DNA from: an uncultured Anaerotruncus sp.
Lineage (GTDB): Bacteria > Bacillota > Clostridia > Oscillospirales > Ruminococcaceae
Direction of reading: 5' to 3'
DNA length: 17,750 bases
NCBI GenBank assembly: GCA_910586875.1
Contig: CAJUJI010000049.1
Span: 1 to 17,750 of the forward strand
Shown: positions 1 to 6,023 of the stretch, in pieces
Layout: each line of letters begins with the position of its first letter
How positions within the stretch are numbered: the first letter of the stretch is position 1
The notes under the pieces: model-generated
What the model saw: only the letters and a program-made list of their open reading frames with translations
Told to the model about the DNA's origin: nothing
Database searches by the model: none
Made by a program: the position numbers and the translations under genes

Positions 1-28
1 TTTATGCTGTTATTTACAAAAAAAATGG

Positions 29-64
29 TGTTGCATTTTTACAACATATTGCATTTTTGCAACA
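29..64. promoter_or_regulatory. Two contiguous 18-bp palindromic sites, candidate activator binding sites
   Basis: Two 18-mers lie end to end: TGTTGCATTTTTACAACA (29-46) and TATTGCATTTTTGCAACA (47-64). They differ at two positions, and each is a near-perfect palindrome of the form TGTTGCA-N4-TGCAACA. Exact abutment of two dyads is typical of binding sites for dimeric activators. The gene ending at 91 encodes a Fis-type HTH regulator and is the obvious candidate to bind here; that link is inference. The outer arms (28-35 and 58-65) also pair with each other, and a run of eight T follows on the minus strand, so a weak terminator for the regulator gene is an alternative or additional role. Confidence 0.5.
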
Positions 65-90
65 CAGCTTTTTCCGCATCCCCTGAGCGG

Positions 91-1521
91 CTATTCATCC
101 GTTTGTAGCTGCTCGAGTTTGCTGCGCTTGCGCACATAGGTGGAGGGATCTAGCCCCAAGCTTCTCGCCGCATCCCGCACATTTCCGTATTTCTGATAGG
201 CGCTGTGAATATACCGCAGTTCCATCTCTGCTACCAGCCGCCGCAGGTCCAGCGGTCCTGCAAACTCCTCGACCTCCTGCTCGGAAAGCTGCACCCCTTC
301 CTGAATTGGCAGGTCCCCCAAATCAATCACATCGTCGTTGCACAGAATCATCGCGCGTTCCACCACATTGCGCAGCTCCCTCAGGTTACCCGGCCAGGAA
401 TAGCTCTTCAGCGCCAGTAGCGCCGCATGGGTAAAGCGTTTTTTCTGGTGATATTTTTTGTTGAGGGTTCCGCACATCTCATCCACCAGCGGCAGAATAT
501 CCTCCCGCCGCTGCCGCAGCGGAAGCATCTGGATGGGTAGCACATTCAGCCGATAGTATAAATCCTCCCGAAACAGGCGCGCCTGCACCAGCTCTTTTAG
601 ATCCCTGCTGGTGCTGGCCAAAATCCGCACATCCACCCGTATGGGGCTCATCGCTCCAATCCGCTCCATCAGGTGGGTCTGCATCAGCTGAATGAGGCGG
701 CTTTGCACCTCCAACGGAAGCTCGCTCACCTCATCCAAAAATACCGTGCCTCCATCGGCAAGCTCCAATAGGCCCGGGGTACCCTCTGCGGACAGCTTGC
801 CGGGCGCGCAGCCAAATAGCTCCCGTTCGAGCATCTCCGCCGAATAGCACGAGCAGTTTACCTCAATAAATTTTTCCTTTTTCCGGCGGCTTTTGGTGAC
901 GATGTACCGCGCCAAATCCCGCTTTCCCGAGCCGGTTTCCCCTTCCAGCAGAATCGGTGCGTCCAGTCCAGCCACCTTGTTTGCAACCCGCAAAACCTCC
1001 TGCATGGCGGGGTCTTGTGCGATTACCTTTGCGCTGCCGCCCACCTGCCGCCGCAGGTTTTCCAGCTCGCTGTGGTATTGCAGGTTGCGCTCCTTACTTT
1101 TTTCCAGCTCCTCCTGCAAGCTGTATAGCTCGGTCACATCGCGCACATTGGTTACGACCATCACAATTTGGTTGCTTTCGTTAAAGATCGGCGTACTGGT
1201 AATAATCGCATGTTTGCCGGTTTTGAACACCTGCTCCAGTGTGACCGGCTCCCTTTTTTCCAGTGCCGCCAGCGTCCCCGACTGGGAGATCACCCGCTTT
1301 TTGACCAGATCGTGCATGTTCTGTCCCAGCATATCCGCGCGCCGCAGCCCGCTGATCGACTCATAGCTCCTGTTCACCATGATGGTCAGTGCGTTGCCGT
1401 CGGTAATATAAATTCCGTCATAGGAGGATTCAAATACCGTCTCCAAAAACTCCTGTGAAAATGCCGGCAGCTTGGAGCGGCGGCCGGAATAGAACAGATA
1501 GGCTGTTTCCCGTTTTGCCAT
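91..1521 (-). CDS. PAS-AAA+-Fis transcriptional regulator of the sigma-54 activator family, GAFTGA loop degenerate
   Basis: The 476-residue protein has the order PAS sensor (about 25-130), short coiled-coil linker (130-160), AAA+ ATPase (about 165-390) and C-terminal Fis-type HTH (about 440-470). Visible motifs are Walker A GETGSGK (194-200), Walker B GGTVFLDE (257-264), the arginine-finger segment FREDLYYRLNV (317-327) and sensor II WPGNLREL (376-383). In this family ATP hydrolysis remodels sigma-54 RNA polymerase through a GAFTGA loop. Here the equivalent stretch after ELFG reads CAPGKLSAEG (238-247) and the loop is shortened, so canonical sigma-54 contact is doubtful. The PAS domain suggests a cytoplasmic small-molecule signal, unidentified. 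The start is supported by a GGAGGTGAT ribosome binding site. The gene lies 25 bp after 1547-2305 and is probably co-transcribed with it. Its target may lie left of the window. The family call is firm; the mechanism is open. Confidence 0.92.
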   Translation of the reverse strand: MAKRETAYLFYSGRRSKLPAFSQEFLETVFESSYDGIYITDGNALTIMVNRSYESISGLRRADMLGQNMHDLVKKRVISQSGTLAALEKREPVTLEQVFKTGKHAIITSTPIFNESNQIVMVVTNVRDVTELYSLQEELEKSKERNLQYHSELENLRRQVGGSAKVIAQDPAMQEVLRVANKVAGLDAPILLEGETGSGKRDLARYIVTKSRRKKEKFIEVNCSCYSAEMLERELFGCAPGKLSAEGTPGLLELADGGTVFLDEVSELPLEVQSRLIQLMQTHLMERIGAMSPIRVDVRILASTSRDLKELVQARLFREDLYYRLNVLPIQMLPLRQRREDILPLVDEMCGTLNKKYHQKKRFTHAALLALKSYSWPGNLRELRNVVERAMILCNDDVIDLGDLPIQEGVQLSEQEVEEFAGPLDLRRLVAEMELRYIHSAYQKYGNVRDAARSLGLDPSTYVRKRSKLEQLQTDE

Positions 1522-1546
1522 CGGTCATCACCTCCCCAAAAGGGCG

Positions 1547-2305
1547 TCAGCCGCAGCCCCAGCCATGCCACTTGTCGCGCAGGTCTTCCTCCTGTGCGGA
1601 AGAAGCCGCCTGTGCAGACGCGGTAGCCTGCTCTTGTACAGGCGGTGTCTGCTCCTCCTCTACCTTCACCGCCGCCGGTTTTTCGGGTCCTTTTGCACCC
1701 TTACGGGTCTGCCGCTCCTGCGCTTCGATGCGCTCCATTTCGCTGGCATAGCGCTTATTTAGCGTGCGGTAATCCTCCGCCATATCGCCGGTGATGCGCT
1801 TAATCAGCAGCATCCGATGCTGTGGCTGCTCCATCAGAAAGCTGTCAAACGCCGCCTTTTTCTCTGGTGTATCAATCGTCTCCAAATTTTCACAGCCCAC
1901 CAAAAAGGTATGCGTCATCAGCAGGAGCTGGTCGACCGGCGCCTGAAATTGCGCCTTATGAGTCCGGTTGATGCTCGCACGTTTGGAAACCAGCTCGGCG
2001 GCCGCGTCCAGCTGCGCGAACAGCTCCACCGACTCAGGTGCATTGGCGCGCTCGAAAATTTTGCGGATCGCCTCCGGCTGCTGCTGTACAGGCAGCGGCC
2101 GAATTTTACCGTCCGGCAGCGCCTCTACCTGAAGCTGTGCGCGGGGCGGCTTGGGGCTGATATAGTTGGAAAGCTTTACAAAGGTAAATGCAAATTCATT
2201 GGCGGCCTTGCGTAAATCCCGCTGGTGGTTTCTGGAAAAAAGAAAACACAGGATAATTCCTGCGATCATAACGCCATAAGCCAGATGGATAATTTGTTCT
2301 CCCAT
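1547..2305 (-). CDS. Unknown N-terminally anchored protein with C-terminal WHGWGCG tail
   Basis: I do not recognise this 252-residue protein. It has one hydrophobic helix (about residues 6-23) directly followed by basic residues, so it is probably anchored with its bulk in the cytoplasm. A mostly helical charged body follows (about 30-205), then a low-complexity linker rich in Glu, Gln, Ala, Pro and Ser (about 205-240). It ends in KWHGWGCG. The same kind of ending, W-x-G-W-G, closes the unrelated membrane protein at 2928-3599. The start at 2305 was chosen because GGAGG sits 7 bases upstream; the frame is open 25 codons further but without a ribosome binding site. It is the first gene of a probable two-gene operon with the PAS/AAA+ regulator. 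No function is assigned. Confidence 0.75.
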   Translation of the reverse strand: MGEQIIHLAYGVMIAGIILCFLFSRNHQRDLRKAANEFAFTFVKLSNYISPKPPRAQLQVEALPDGKIRPLPVQQQPEAIRKIFERANAPESVELFAQLDAAAELVSKRASINRTHKAQFQAPVDQLLLMTHTFLVGCENLETIDTPEKKAAFDSFLMEQPQHRMLLIKRITGDMAEDYRTLNKRYASEMERIEAQERQTRKGAKGPEKPAAVKVEEEQTPPVQEQATASAQAASSAQEEDLRDKWHGWGCG

Positions 2306-2388
2306 TCTAGCGCCTCCTTCAAACGCATTGTCAGAGAAGCCACCTTTGGCGGCTCCTGTTTGTGCTGCATAGCCAAACAAGCGCGCCA

Positions 2389-2430
2389 GCGGGCGAAAAC
2401 CCGCCCTCCCAGAACACCGCTTGTTCTGGG
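2389..2430 (-). other. Two hairpins in the 5' leader of the 1547-2305 gene
   Basis: A perfect 9-bp inverted repeat with a 5-nt loop (2408-2416 / 2422-2430) is followed on the minus strand by a second, shorter GC hairpin (2389-2393 / 2400-2404). A third possible stem of 7 bp lies nearer the gene, around 2339-2355. All fall in the roughly 140-nt leader between the predicted promoter (2450-2478) and the start codon. I recognise no riboswitch class. The first repeat could equally be a DNA operator, as it begins about 20 bp past the -10 element. Confidence 0.4.
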
Positions 2431-2449
2431 TGTTTTAGCTATATCCCCC

Positions 2450-2478
2450 ATTATACAAGAAGGTGCAGCGAAAGACAA
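2450..2478 (-). promoter_or_regulatory. Predicted promoter for the 1547-2305 / 91-1521 operon
   Basis: Read on the minus strand there is TTGTCT (2473-2478), a 17-bp spacer and a consensus TATAAT (2450-2455). This housekeeping-type promoter fits the gene pair that starts at 2305. No -24/-12 sigma-54 element was seen here. Confidence 0.55.
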
Positions 2479-2493
2479 GTACAAAAAATTTGC

Positions 2494-2522
2494 TTGCTTT
2501 TGCTGCAAAAATGACATAGAAT
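2494..2522 (+). promoter_or_regulatory. Predicted promoter for the small membrane protein at 2565
   Basis: TTGCTT (2494-2499), a 17-bp spacer and TAGAAT (2517-2522) form a plausible vegetative promoter about 42 bp before the start codon. It is back to back with the minus-strand promoter at 2450-2478. Confidence 0.5.
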
Positions 2523-2564
2523 GAAAGAGACAAGACCACAAAGAAAGCCAGGAGGCGAGGTAGG

Positions 2565-2864
2565 ATGATATGGACAGATGTTGCGCTTTATGCAGCGCTT
2601 GGTTTATTGGCGGTTGTGCTGCTGTGTTGGGGAGGGAATCTGTTTTTGGTTTCCCGCAAGGGCAGCCCCAGTATGCTGCTCAGCAGAATTATGTATCTTG
2701 CTGCGATTGCAGCGGTGTTATTCAACACGGCAAGAAGCGCAGTAGCTTACAATGAAAAAAGCATGTTGGTGGCCAACCTGATTGTGTTGGTATGTATTAT
2801 CATCTCCTTCCGGCGCATGGAGCGGTTCCACAAATATGGGGAGCCACAGGATCCGGAGGAGTAA
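2565..2864 (+). CDS. Small integral membrane protein, unknown function
   Basis: The 99-residue protein has three predicted hydrophobic helices (about residues 7-29, 37-54 and 67-82) and a short charged C-terminal tail rich in Arg, Glu and Pro. I do not recognise a family. The start is supported by GGAGG at 2551-2555, 9 bases upstream of the ATG. It stands alone between its own promoter and the strong terminator at 2881-2922, so it is a monocistronic gene. It is convergent with the membrane protein at 2928-3599. Nothing in the sequence indicates a substrate or partner. Confidence 0.7.
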   Translation: MIWTDVALYAALGLLAVVLLCWGGNLFLVSRKGSPSMLLSRIMYLAAIAAVLFNTARSAVAYNEKSMLVANLIVLVCIIISFRRMERFHKYGEPQDPEE

Positions 2865-2880
2865 GCCTCCCTTGGATGTA

Positions 2881-2922
2881 AAAAAACCGTCTCTTTGGAT
2901 TTCTCCAAAGAGACGGTTTTTT
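2881..2922. terminator. Bidirectional intrinsic terminator
   Basis: A perfect 18-bp stem (2881-2898 / 2905-2922) closes a 6-nt loop. It has A/T-rich outer ends, so a U-tract forms in either direction. It separates the convergent genes at 2565-2864 and 2928-3599. Confidence 0.9.
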
Positions 2923-2927
2923 TTGCT

Positions 2928-3599
2928 TCATGTGCCGCCGCCCCAGCCGCGCCAGGTTTCCGCAATACCGTCCTCCTGCGTTGTCTCGGAGGGCGCGGCT
3001 GCCTGTTCCTGCGGCGCCTCTGTGCGCAGCTGTGCAAGCAACGCTTGCATCTCCTGCGGCGAGAGGTTTTCTTTCAGCTTTGCCATTGCTTTTTCAAAAT
3101 CTTTTTTGGCGCCTTTGGCGTTGCCCTTCGCCCACTCTGCCTCCTGGCGGTATACCGCCTGACGCATCTTTTCCGCATACTCCCGCCCGGACGGTGCAGG
3201 CGCTGCCGGAATCCCCGCAACCACCCCCATCATTGCGAGCACCAGCTTTACTGTGACCAGCGCTTTCCCCCAGCTGGGGAACTCGGTGTCGATCCCAGCC
3301 AGATAGAGCTGTGCAAACGCACGGTAGTACAGCAGATTAAACAGCAAATACACCACAAAAATCCCCGCAGCAATCACACAGCCGCGGTTGCCGCCCCAGC
3401 CCTTCGGATGCGTCCAGCACCAGATCACCGCCGCCAGCATCACCACGCAAAACACAAGCTCTCCGAGCAAAGCCGCCTGTGGAGCGGATGCGCCTGCACA
3501 GACCGCCCGCCAGCAGAGCACCCCTTGTCCTAAAATAATTGCCAGAAAACAAACAACAACCGTGCCGCATTTTGCAGCAGGAACCGCCTGACGCTCCAT
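2928..3599 (-). CDS. Unknown membrane protein with C-terminal WRGWGGGT tail
   Basis: The 223-residue protein has about four hydrophobic helices (roughly residues 11-31, 42-62, 72-92 and 111-130). A long charged helical segment follows (138-192), rich in Lys, Glu and Ala, then a Gln/Glu/Pro/Ala/Thr linker, and it ends in WRGWGGGT (216-223). The ending closely resembles that of the protein at 1547-2305. I know no family for it. The start at 3599 was chosen because GGAGG lies 7 bases upstream; the longer open frame lacks such a site. It ends at a bidirectional terminator and has a plausible promoter of its own, so it is probably transcribed alone. Function unknown; the cytoplasmic helical tail suggests a protein-contact role (inference). 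Confidence 0.75.
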   Translation of the reverse strand: MERQAVPAAKCGTVVVCFLAIILGQGVLCWRAVCAGASAPQAALLGELVFCVVMLAAVIWCWTHPKGWGGNRGCVIAAGIFVVYLLFNLLYYRAFAQLYLAGIDTEFPSWGKALVTVKLVLAMMGVVAGIPAAPAPSGREYAEKMRQAVYRQEAEWAKGNAKGAKKDFEKAMAKLKENLSPQEMQALLAQLRTEAPQEQAAAPSETTQEDGIAETWRGWGGGT

Positions 3600-3624
3600 G
3601 AAAACGCCTCCTTTTCTATCGCCC

Positions 3625-3653
3625 AGTGTAGCACATTTACAGCGGTAAGGCAA
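3625..3653 (-). promoter_or_regulatory. Predicted promoter for the 2928-3599 gene
   Basis: On the minus strand TTGCCT (3648-3653), a 17-bp spacer and TACACT (3625-3630) make a moderate promoter in the 72-bp gap before the gene. Each hexamer matches consensus at four of six positions. Confidence 0.4.
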
Positions 3654-3671
3654 GCAAAAAAGCGCCACCGC

Positions 3672-4325
3672 TTACCCGCCGATGAATTTGCTCAGGATGC
3701 TGGAGACCACCATCTCCCGCGAGCTGTTGACATGGAAAAGCACGCTCTCGCGGATTTTTTCGGCGTCGTGCGCCAGCAGGCTGTCAATAATGTCGATGTG
3801 CTCCGGCACCGAAACGCTGTCGTTTTTGGTCTCGTCATAGCTGAAATGCTTGATGCGGGCATCGTGGGCCAAAACGGTTTTCATAATGTCCACCAAAAAG
3901 CGGTTGGGACAGCAGTCCAGCAAGGTCGCATGTAACAGAGAATCCAGATTGATCAGATATTTTCTCTTTTCCTCCGGGTTGCCGCTGGGCGGATTGCAGA
4001 ATTTATCGCGCATATTTTCCAGTACACTGTCCGAAATTTTCCCGCAGGCCATCTGCGCAATATATGGCTCGTTGATCACACGAAAATCGTAAATTTCATT
4101 GAGCAGATCCAATGTGATATCCGTCACCACAATCCCCTTGCGCGGATACACCTCAAAAAAGCGCTCCCTGGTCAGCATCTGAATTGCCTCCCGCACGGGG
4201 GTGCGGCTCATGTTCAGCGCCAGCAGCAGCGCCTCCTCCGAAATCGGAAGATTCGGGGGCAGGGCACCGGTAATTAACATTTCCTTAATCGCCTGATAAG
4301 CAGCCAGCGTTTTGGAATTCGCCAT
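3672..4325 (-). CDS. GntR-family regulator, FCD subfamily, of the plus-strand TTT operon
   Basis: The 217-residue protein has an N-terminal winged helix (about 5-70, with the typical SRTPVREAI recognition segment at 40-48) and a C-terminal FCD ligand domain (about 75-215). Candidate metal and ligand residues of the FCD fold are D128, H132, H176 and H198. Such proteins are usually repressors released by an organic acid. The gene is divergent from the transport and catabolic operon starting at 4604, and a palindromic operator over that operon's -10 (4453-4474) is its likely target. The open frame includes an ATG four codons earlier, but that codon abuts the GGAGG itself. I therefore chose the ATG at 4325, which gives a slightly long 12-base spacing. 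Family assignment is firm; ligand unknown. Confidence 0.9.
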   Translation of the reverse strand: MANSKTLAAYQAIKEMLITGALPPNLPISEEALLLALNMSRTPVREAIQMLTRERFFEVYPRKGIVVTDITLDLLNEIYDFRVINEPYIAQMACGKISDSVLENMRDKFCNPPSGNPEEKRKYLINLDSLLHATLLDCCPNRFLVDIMKTVLAHDARIKHFSYDETKNDSVSVPEHIDIIDSLLAHDAEKIRESVLFHVNSSREMVVSSILSKFIGG

Positions 4326-4433
4326 GCGCAGCTTCATCCTCCTTCAGAATACAAAGTCATGTATGGTAAATAGAATAGCACAAAATCCAGAGAAATTCCA
4401 GAAAAAAATTTGTGATCATCTCATAAAAACCTC

Positions 4434-4462
4434 TTGACAAGCCGCCGCCCCAGTGATATATT
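4434..4462 (+). promoter_or_regulatory. Strong promoter of the plus-strand TTT operon
   Basis: TTGACA (4434-4439) is followed by a 17-bp spacer and TATATT (4457-4462), an almost consensus vegetative promoter. It leaves a leader of about 135 nt before the first gene at 4604. The divergent regulator gene has only a weak promoter candidate (TATTCT read on the minus strand at 4372-4377) in the same intergenic space. Confidence 0.8.
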
Positions 4463-4474
4463 ATGATATATCAC
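4453..4474. promoter_or_regulatory. Palindromic operator over the -10 element, likely GntR site
   Basis: A perfect 9-bp inverted repeat, GTGATATAT (4453-4461) and ATATATCAC (4466-4474), has a 4-bp spacer. It contains the self-complementary 10-mer TGATATATCA (4464-4473) and a TGATATAT direct repeat with a 10-bp period. It covers the -10 hexamer, so binding there would block polymerase. The adjacent divergent GntR/FCD gene is the natural candidate to bind it (inference). Confidence 0.7.
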
Positions 4475-4603
4475 AGTATATAAAGCTTGCAGCCTTTCAC
4501 CAAAATGCACTGCAACTTTTATGCTGCAAAAAGGGGGGGATCTTTTGGCGGCAGCTAGCTGGCCTTCACAAACAATTTTTCAAACAAAAAAGGATGGTGT
4601 ACC

Positions 4604-5002
4604 ATGAAAAAAATGAAGCTGACCATGGGAGATTATGTCGTCTATGCGCGCTTGCATGACGATAAAATTCCCAAAACCATCGCTGCAATTGAGCAGGGCT
4701 TGCCCGCGGTGGGCCGCATCCGTCATGCAAAAATCTGTGACAACGAATGGATGCTGCCGATGCCTTTTGCCATCGATGTGGACGAGCCCAACAACAAAAT
4801 TCGCCCTGTGCCTGGCGATATCGGCTATAACCGTCTGGGACAGTTTTTTTGCAGCTGGTATGATGAGATGGTGCCGCTGGGTTACACCAACCTGGTAGCG
4901 ACCATCGAGCAGGAGGATCTCGCGGAATACCGACGGCAGATGCACGAAATTTGGGCACATCCAGGCGCCGCCGTCAAGATTGAAATTGTGGAGGTGGCCT
5001 AA
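4604..5002 (+). CDS. DUF3830-like (cyclophilin-like fold) protein
   Basis: The 132-residue protein resembles the DUF3830 family of small cyclophilin-fold proteins. Supporting features are the opening pattern of a short strand, an alternating strand and a PKTIAAI segment (about 23-29), a central PGDIGY motif (70-75) and a C-terminal stretch ending in an alternating strand (about 95-130). DUF3830 members often sit beside transport and catabolic genes, but no reaction is established. It is the first gene of the plus-strand TTT operon and its stop codon overlaps the next start (TAATG), implying coupled translation. The ribosome binding site is modest (AGGATGGTG). I recognised the family from overall pattern only; an unrelated small beta protein is possible. 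Confidence 0.6.
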   Translation: MKKMKLTMGDYVVYARLHDDKIPKTIAAIEQGLPAVGRIRHAKICDNEWMLPMPFAIDVDEPNNKIRPVPGDIGYNRLGQFFCSWYDEMVPLGYTNLVATIEQEDLAEYRRQMHEIWAHPGAAVKIEIVEVA

Positions 5003-5475
5003 TGCACCCAATTGTGGAAAAAATTCAGCAGATGTCTGCTGCACAGCAGTCCGAACGCCCTTATGAGATGACCACCATGCGGAAGCGGATGGGCGCGCGC
5101 AACCAGAACGGCTCGATTGCGTTCTACGCCTTCTGCGACATGTCTGCCGCGCATGAGGTCACCTATTATTTGGAGGAAGCGGTCAAGGATCCCGCGTGCG
5201 AAATCGAAACAATTAAAAAGCTCGCGTGCGATTTTCTCTTTTTTATCGCCGACCGCATCCCCCGCTATTATAACTTCCATCCCACCAGCGACCTCTCCTT
5301 TGAAGCCATCGAAGCGCTCAAATCCACCAGCGACAGGCAGGAAGTTTACGCCATTCTACATGCGCTTCAGCATTATTATTCCCACTTTTTCTACTGGCTG
5401 GACCTGGAAATTCCCTGGGCCGAGCTGTGTGAAACCTATGCGCGTGTAAAAGGGGATCCTGCGCCGAATGCCTAG
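5002..5475 (+). CDS. Unknown helical protein of the plus-strand TTT operon
   Basis: The 157-residue protein has no signal peptide or membrane segment. It appears largely helical and is rich in Tyr, Phe and His in its second half (for example HALQHYYSHFFYWL at about 122-135). I recognise no family. The start overlaps the previous stop by one base, and the next gene begins 28 bases after its stop, so it is an integral operon member. Translational coupling with the DUF3830-like protein suggests they act together or are needed in similar amount (inference). A binding or accessory role in substrate handling is possible but not shown. Confidence 0.75.
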   Translation: MHPIVEKIQQMSAAQQSERPYEMTTMRKRMGARNQNGSIAFYAFCDMSAAHEVTYYLEEAVKDPACEIETIKKLACDFLFFIADRIPRYYNFHPTSDLSFEAIEALKSTSDRQEVYAILHALQHYYSHFFYWLDLEIPWAELCETYARVKGDPAPNA

Positions 5476-5503
5476 CGCTTTGACTGGAAAGGGAAGGGAG
5501 CTT

Positions 5504-6007
5504 ATGAAAACCTCCAAAATAAATTTCTATGATTTTATTTCTGGCATCGTGTTAGCCTGTGCTGGCTTGTATCTCATGTTTGGCAAAAATGTGATCGTTG
5601 GCAAAACCTTCGGCGTGGACAGTATGCCGATGGTCGCCCGCGCTGATTTTTACATTCGGGCGCTGGGAACCGCGCTATTTTTCCTCGCAATCCTCCTGGC
5701 CGCCCGCTCACTGCGCAGCGCCGAAACGAAACAAAAACAGCCCATTCCATTGGTTGCAATCCTGAGCGCTGCCGCGCTGCTGGTTTTCAATCTGGCATTG
5801 ACCACCTTCGGCTTTTTTATTTGCGCTGTTTTGCTGATCACCTTTTGGACCTTCCTGTTCCGTATCAAAGAATACCACATTCACCTAAAGCAGGATAAAC
5901 GAGCCGCCCTCCAGTCTGCACTGATTTCACTGGTGTTTTCGGTGATCAGCGTAACCGTTTTACAGCTGGCTTTTACCCGCTTGCTCGGTGTGCGGCTCCC
6001 AACATAA
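5504..6007 (+). CDS. tctB: TTT transporter small membrane subunit TctB
   Basis: The 167-residue protein has four to five hydrophobic helices (about 10-26, 49-68, 79-97, 100-118 and 137-160), matching TctB, the small poorly conserved membrane subunit of tripartite tricarboxylate transporters. It works with TctA in the cytoplasmic membrane to import a carboxylate delivered by the binding protein TctC. Identity rests on size, topology and position directly before tctC (16-bp gap). The start at 5504 was chosen because GGAAGGGAG lies just upstream. An earlier ATG at 5468 in the same frame overlaps the preceding stop and has no good ribosome binding site. Substrate not predictable. Confidence 0.85.
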   Translation: MKTSKINFYDFISGIVLACAGLYLMFGKNVIVGKTFGVDSMPMVARADFYIRALGTALFFLAILLAARSLRSAETKQKQPIPLVAILSAAALLVFNLALTTFGFFICAVLLITFWTFLFRIKEYHIHLKQDKRAALQSALISLVFSVISVTVLQLAFTRLLGVRLPT

Positions 6008-6023
6008 AAGAAAGGAAGTATTT

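Noticed and set aside
26..40. Possible -24/-12 sigma-54 promoter near the window start
   Set aside because: A GG and a TTGCA are present but not at the required GG-N10-GC spacing on either strand.
29..64. CRISPR-like repeat
   Set aside because: Only two copies, directly adjacent with no spacer, and each is a palindrome; it fits protein-binding sites, not an array.
2306..2380. N-terminal extension of the 1547-2305 protein
   Set aside because: It would start at a TTG codon without a ribosome binding site, whereas the ATG at 2305 has a well-placed GGAGG; the stretch reads better as leader RNA.
2389..2430. Known riboswitch or attenuator in the 2306-2443 leader
   Set aside because: None of the conserved cores I know (for example TPP, cobalamin, c-di-GMP, THF, preQ1) is visible.
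4453..4659. 68-codon open frame starting inside the operator
   Set aside because: Its start lies at the promoter -10, it has no ribosome binding site and it overlaps the DUF3830-like gene in another frame.
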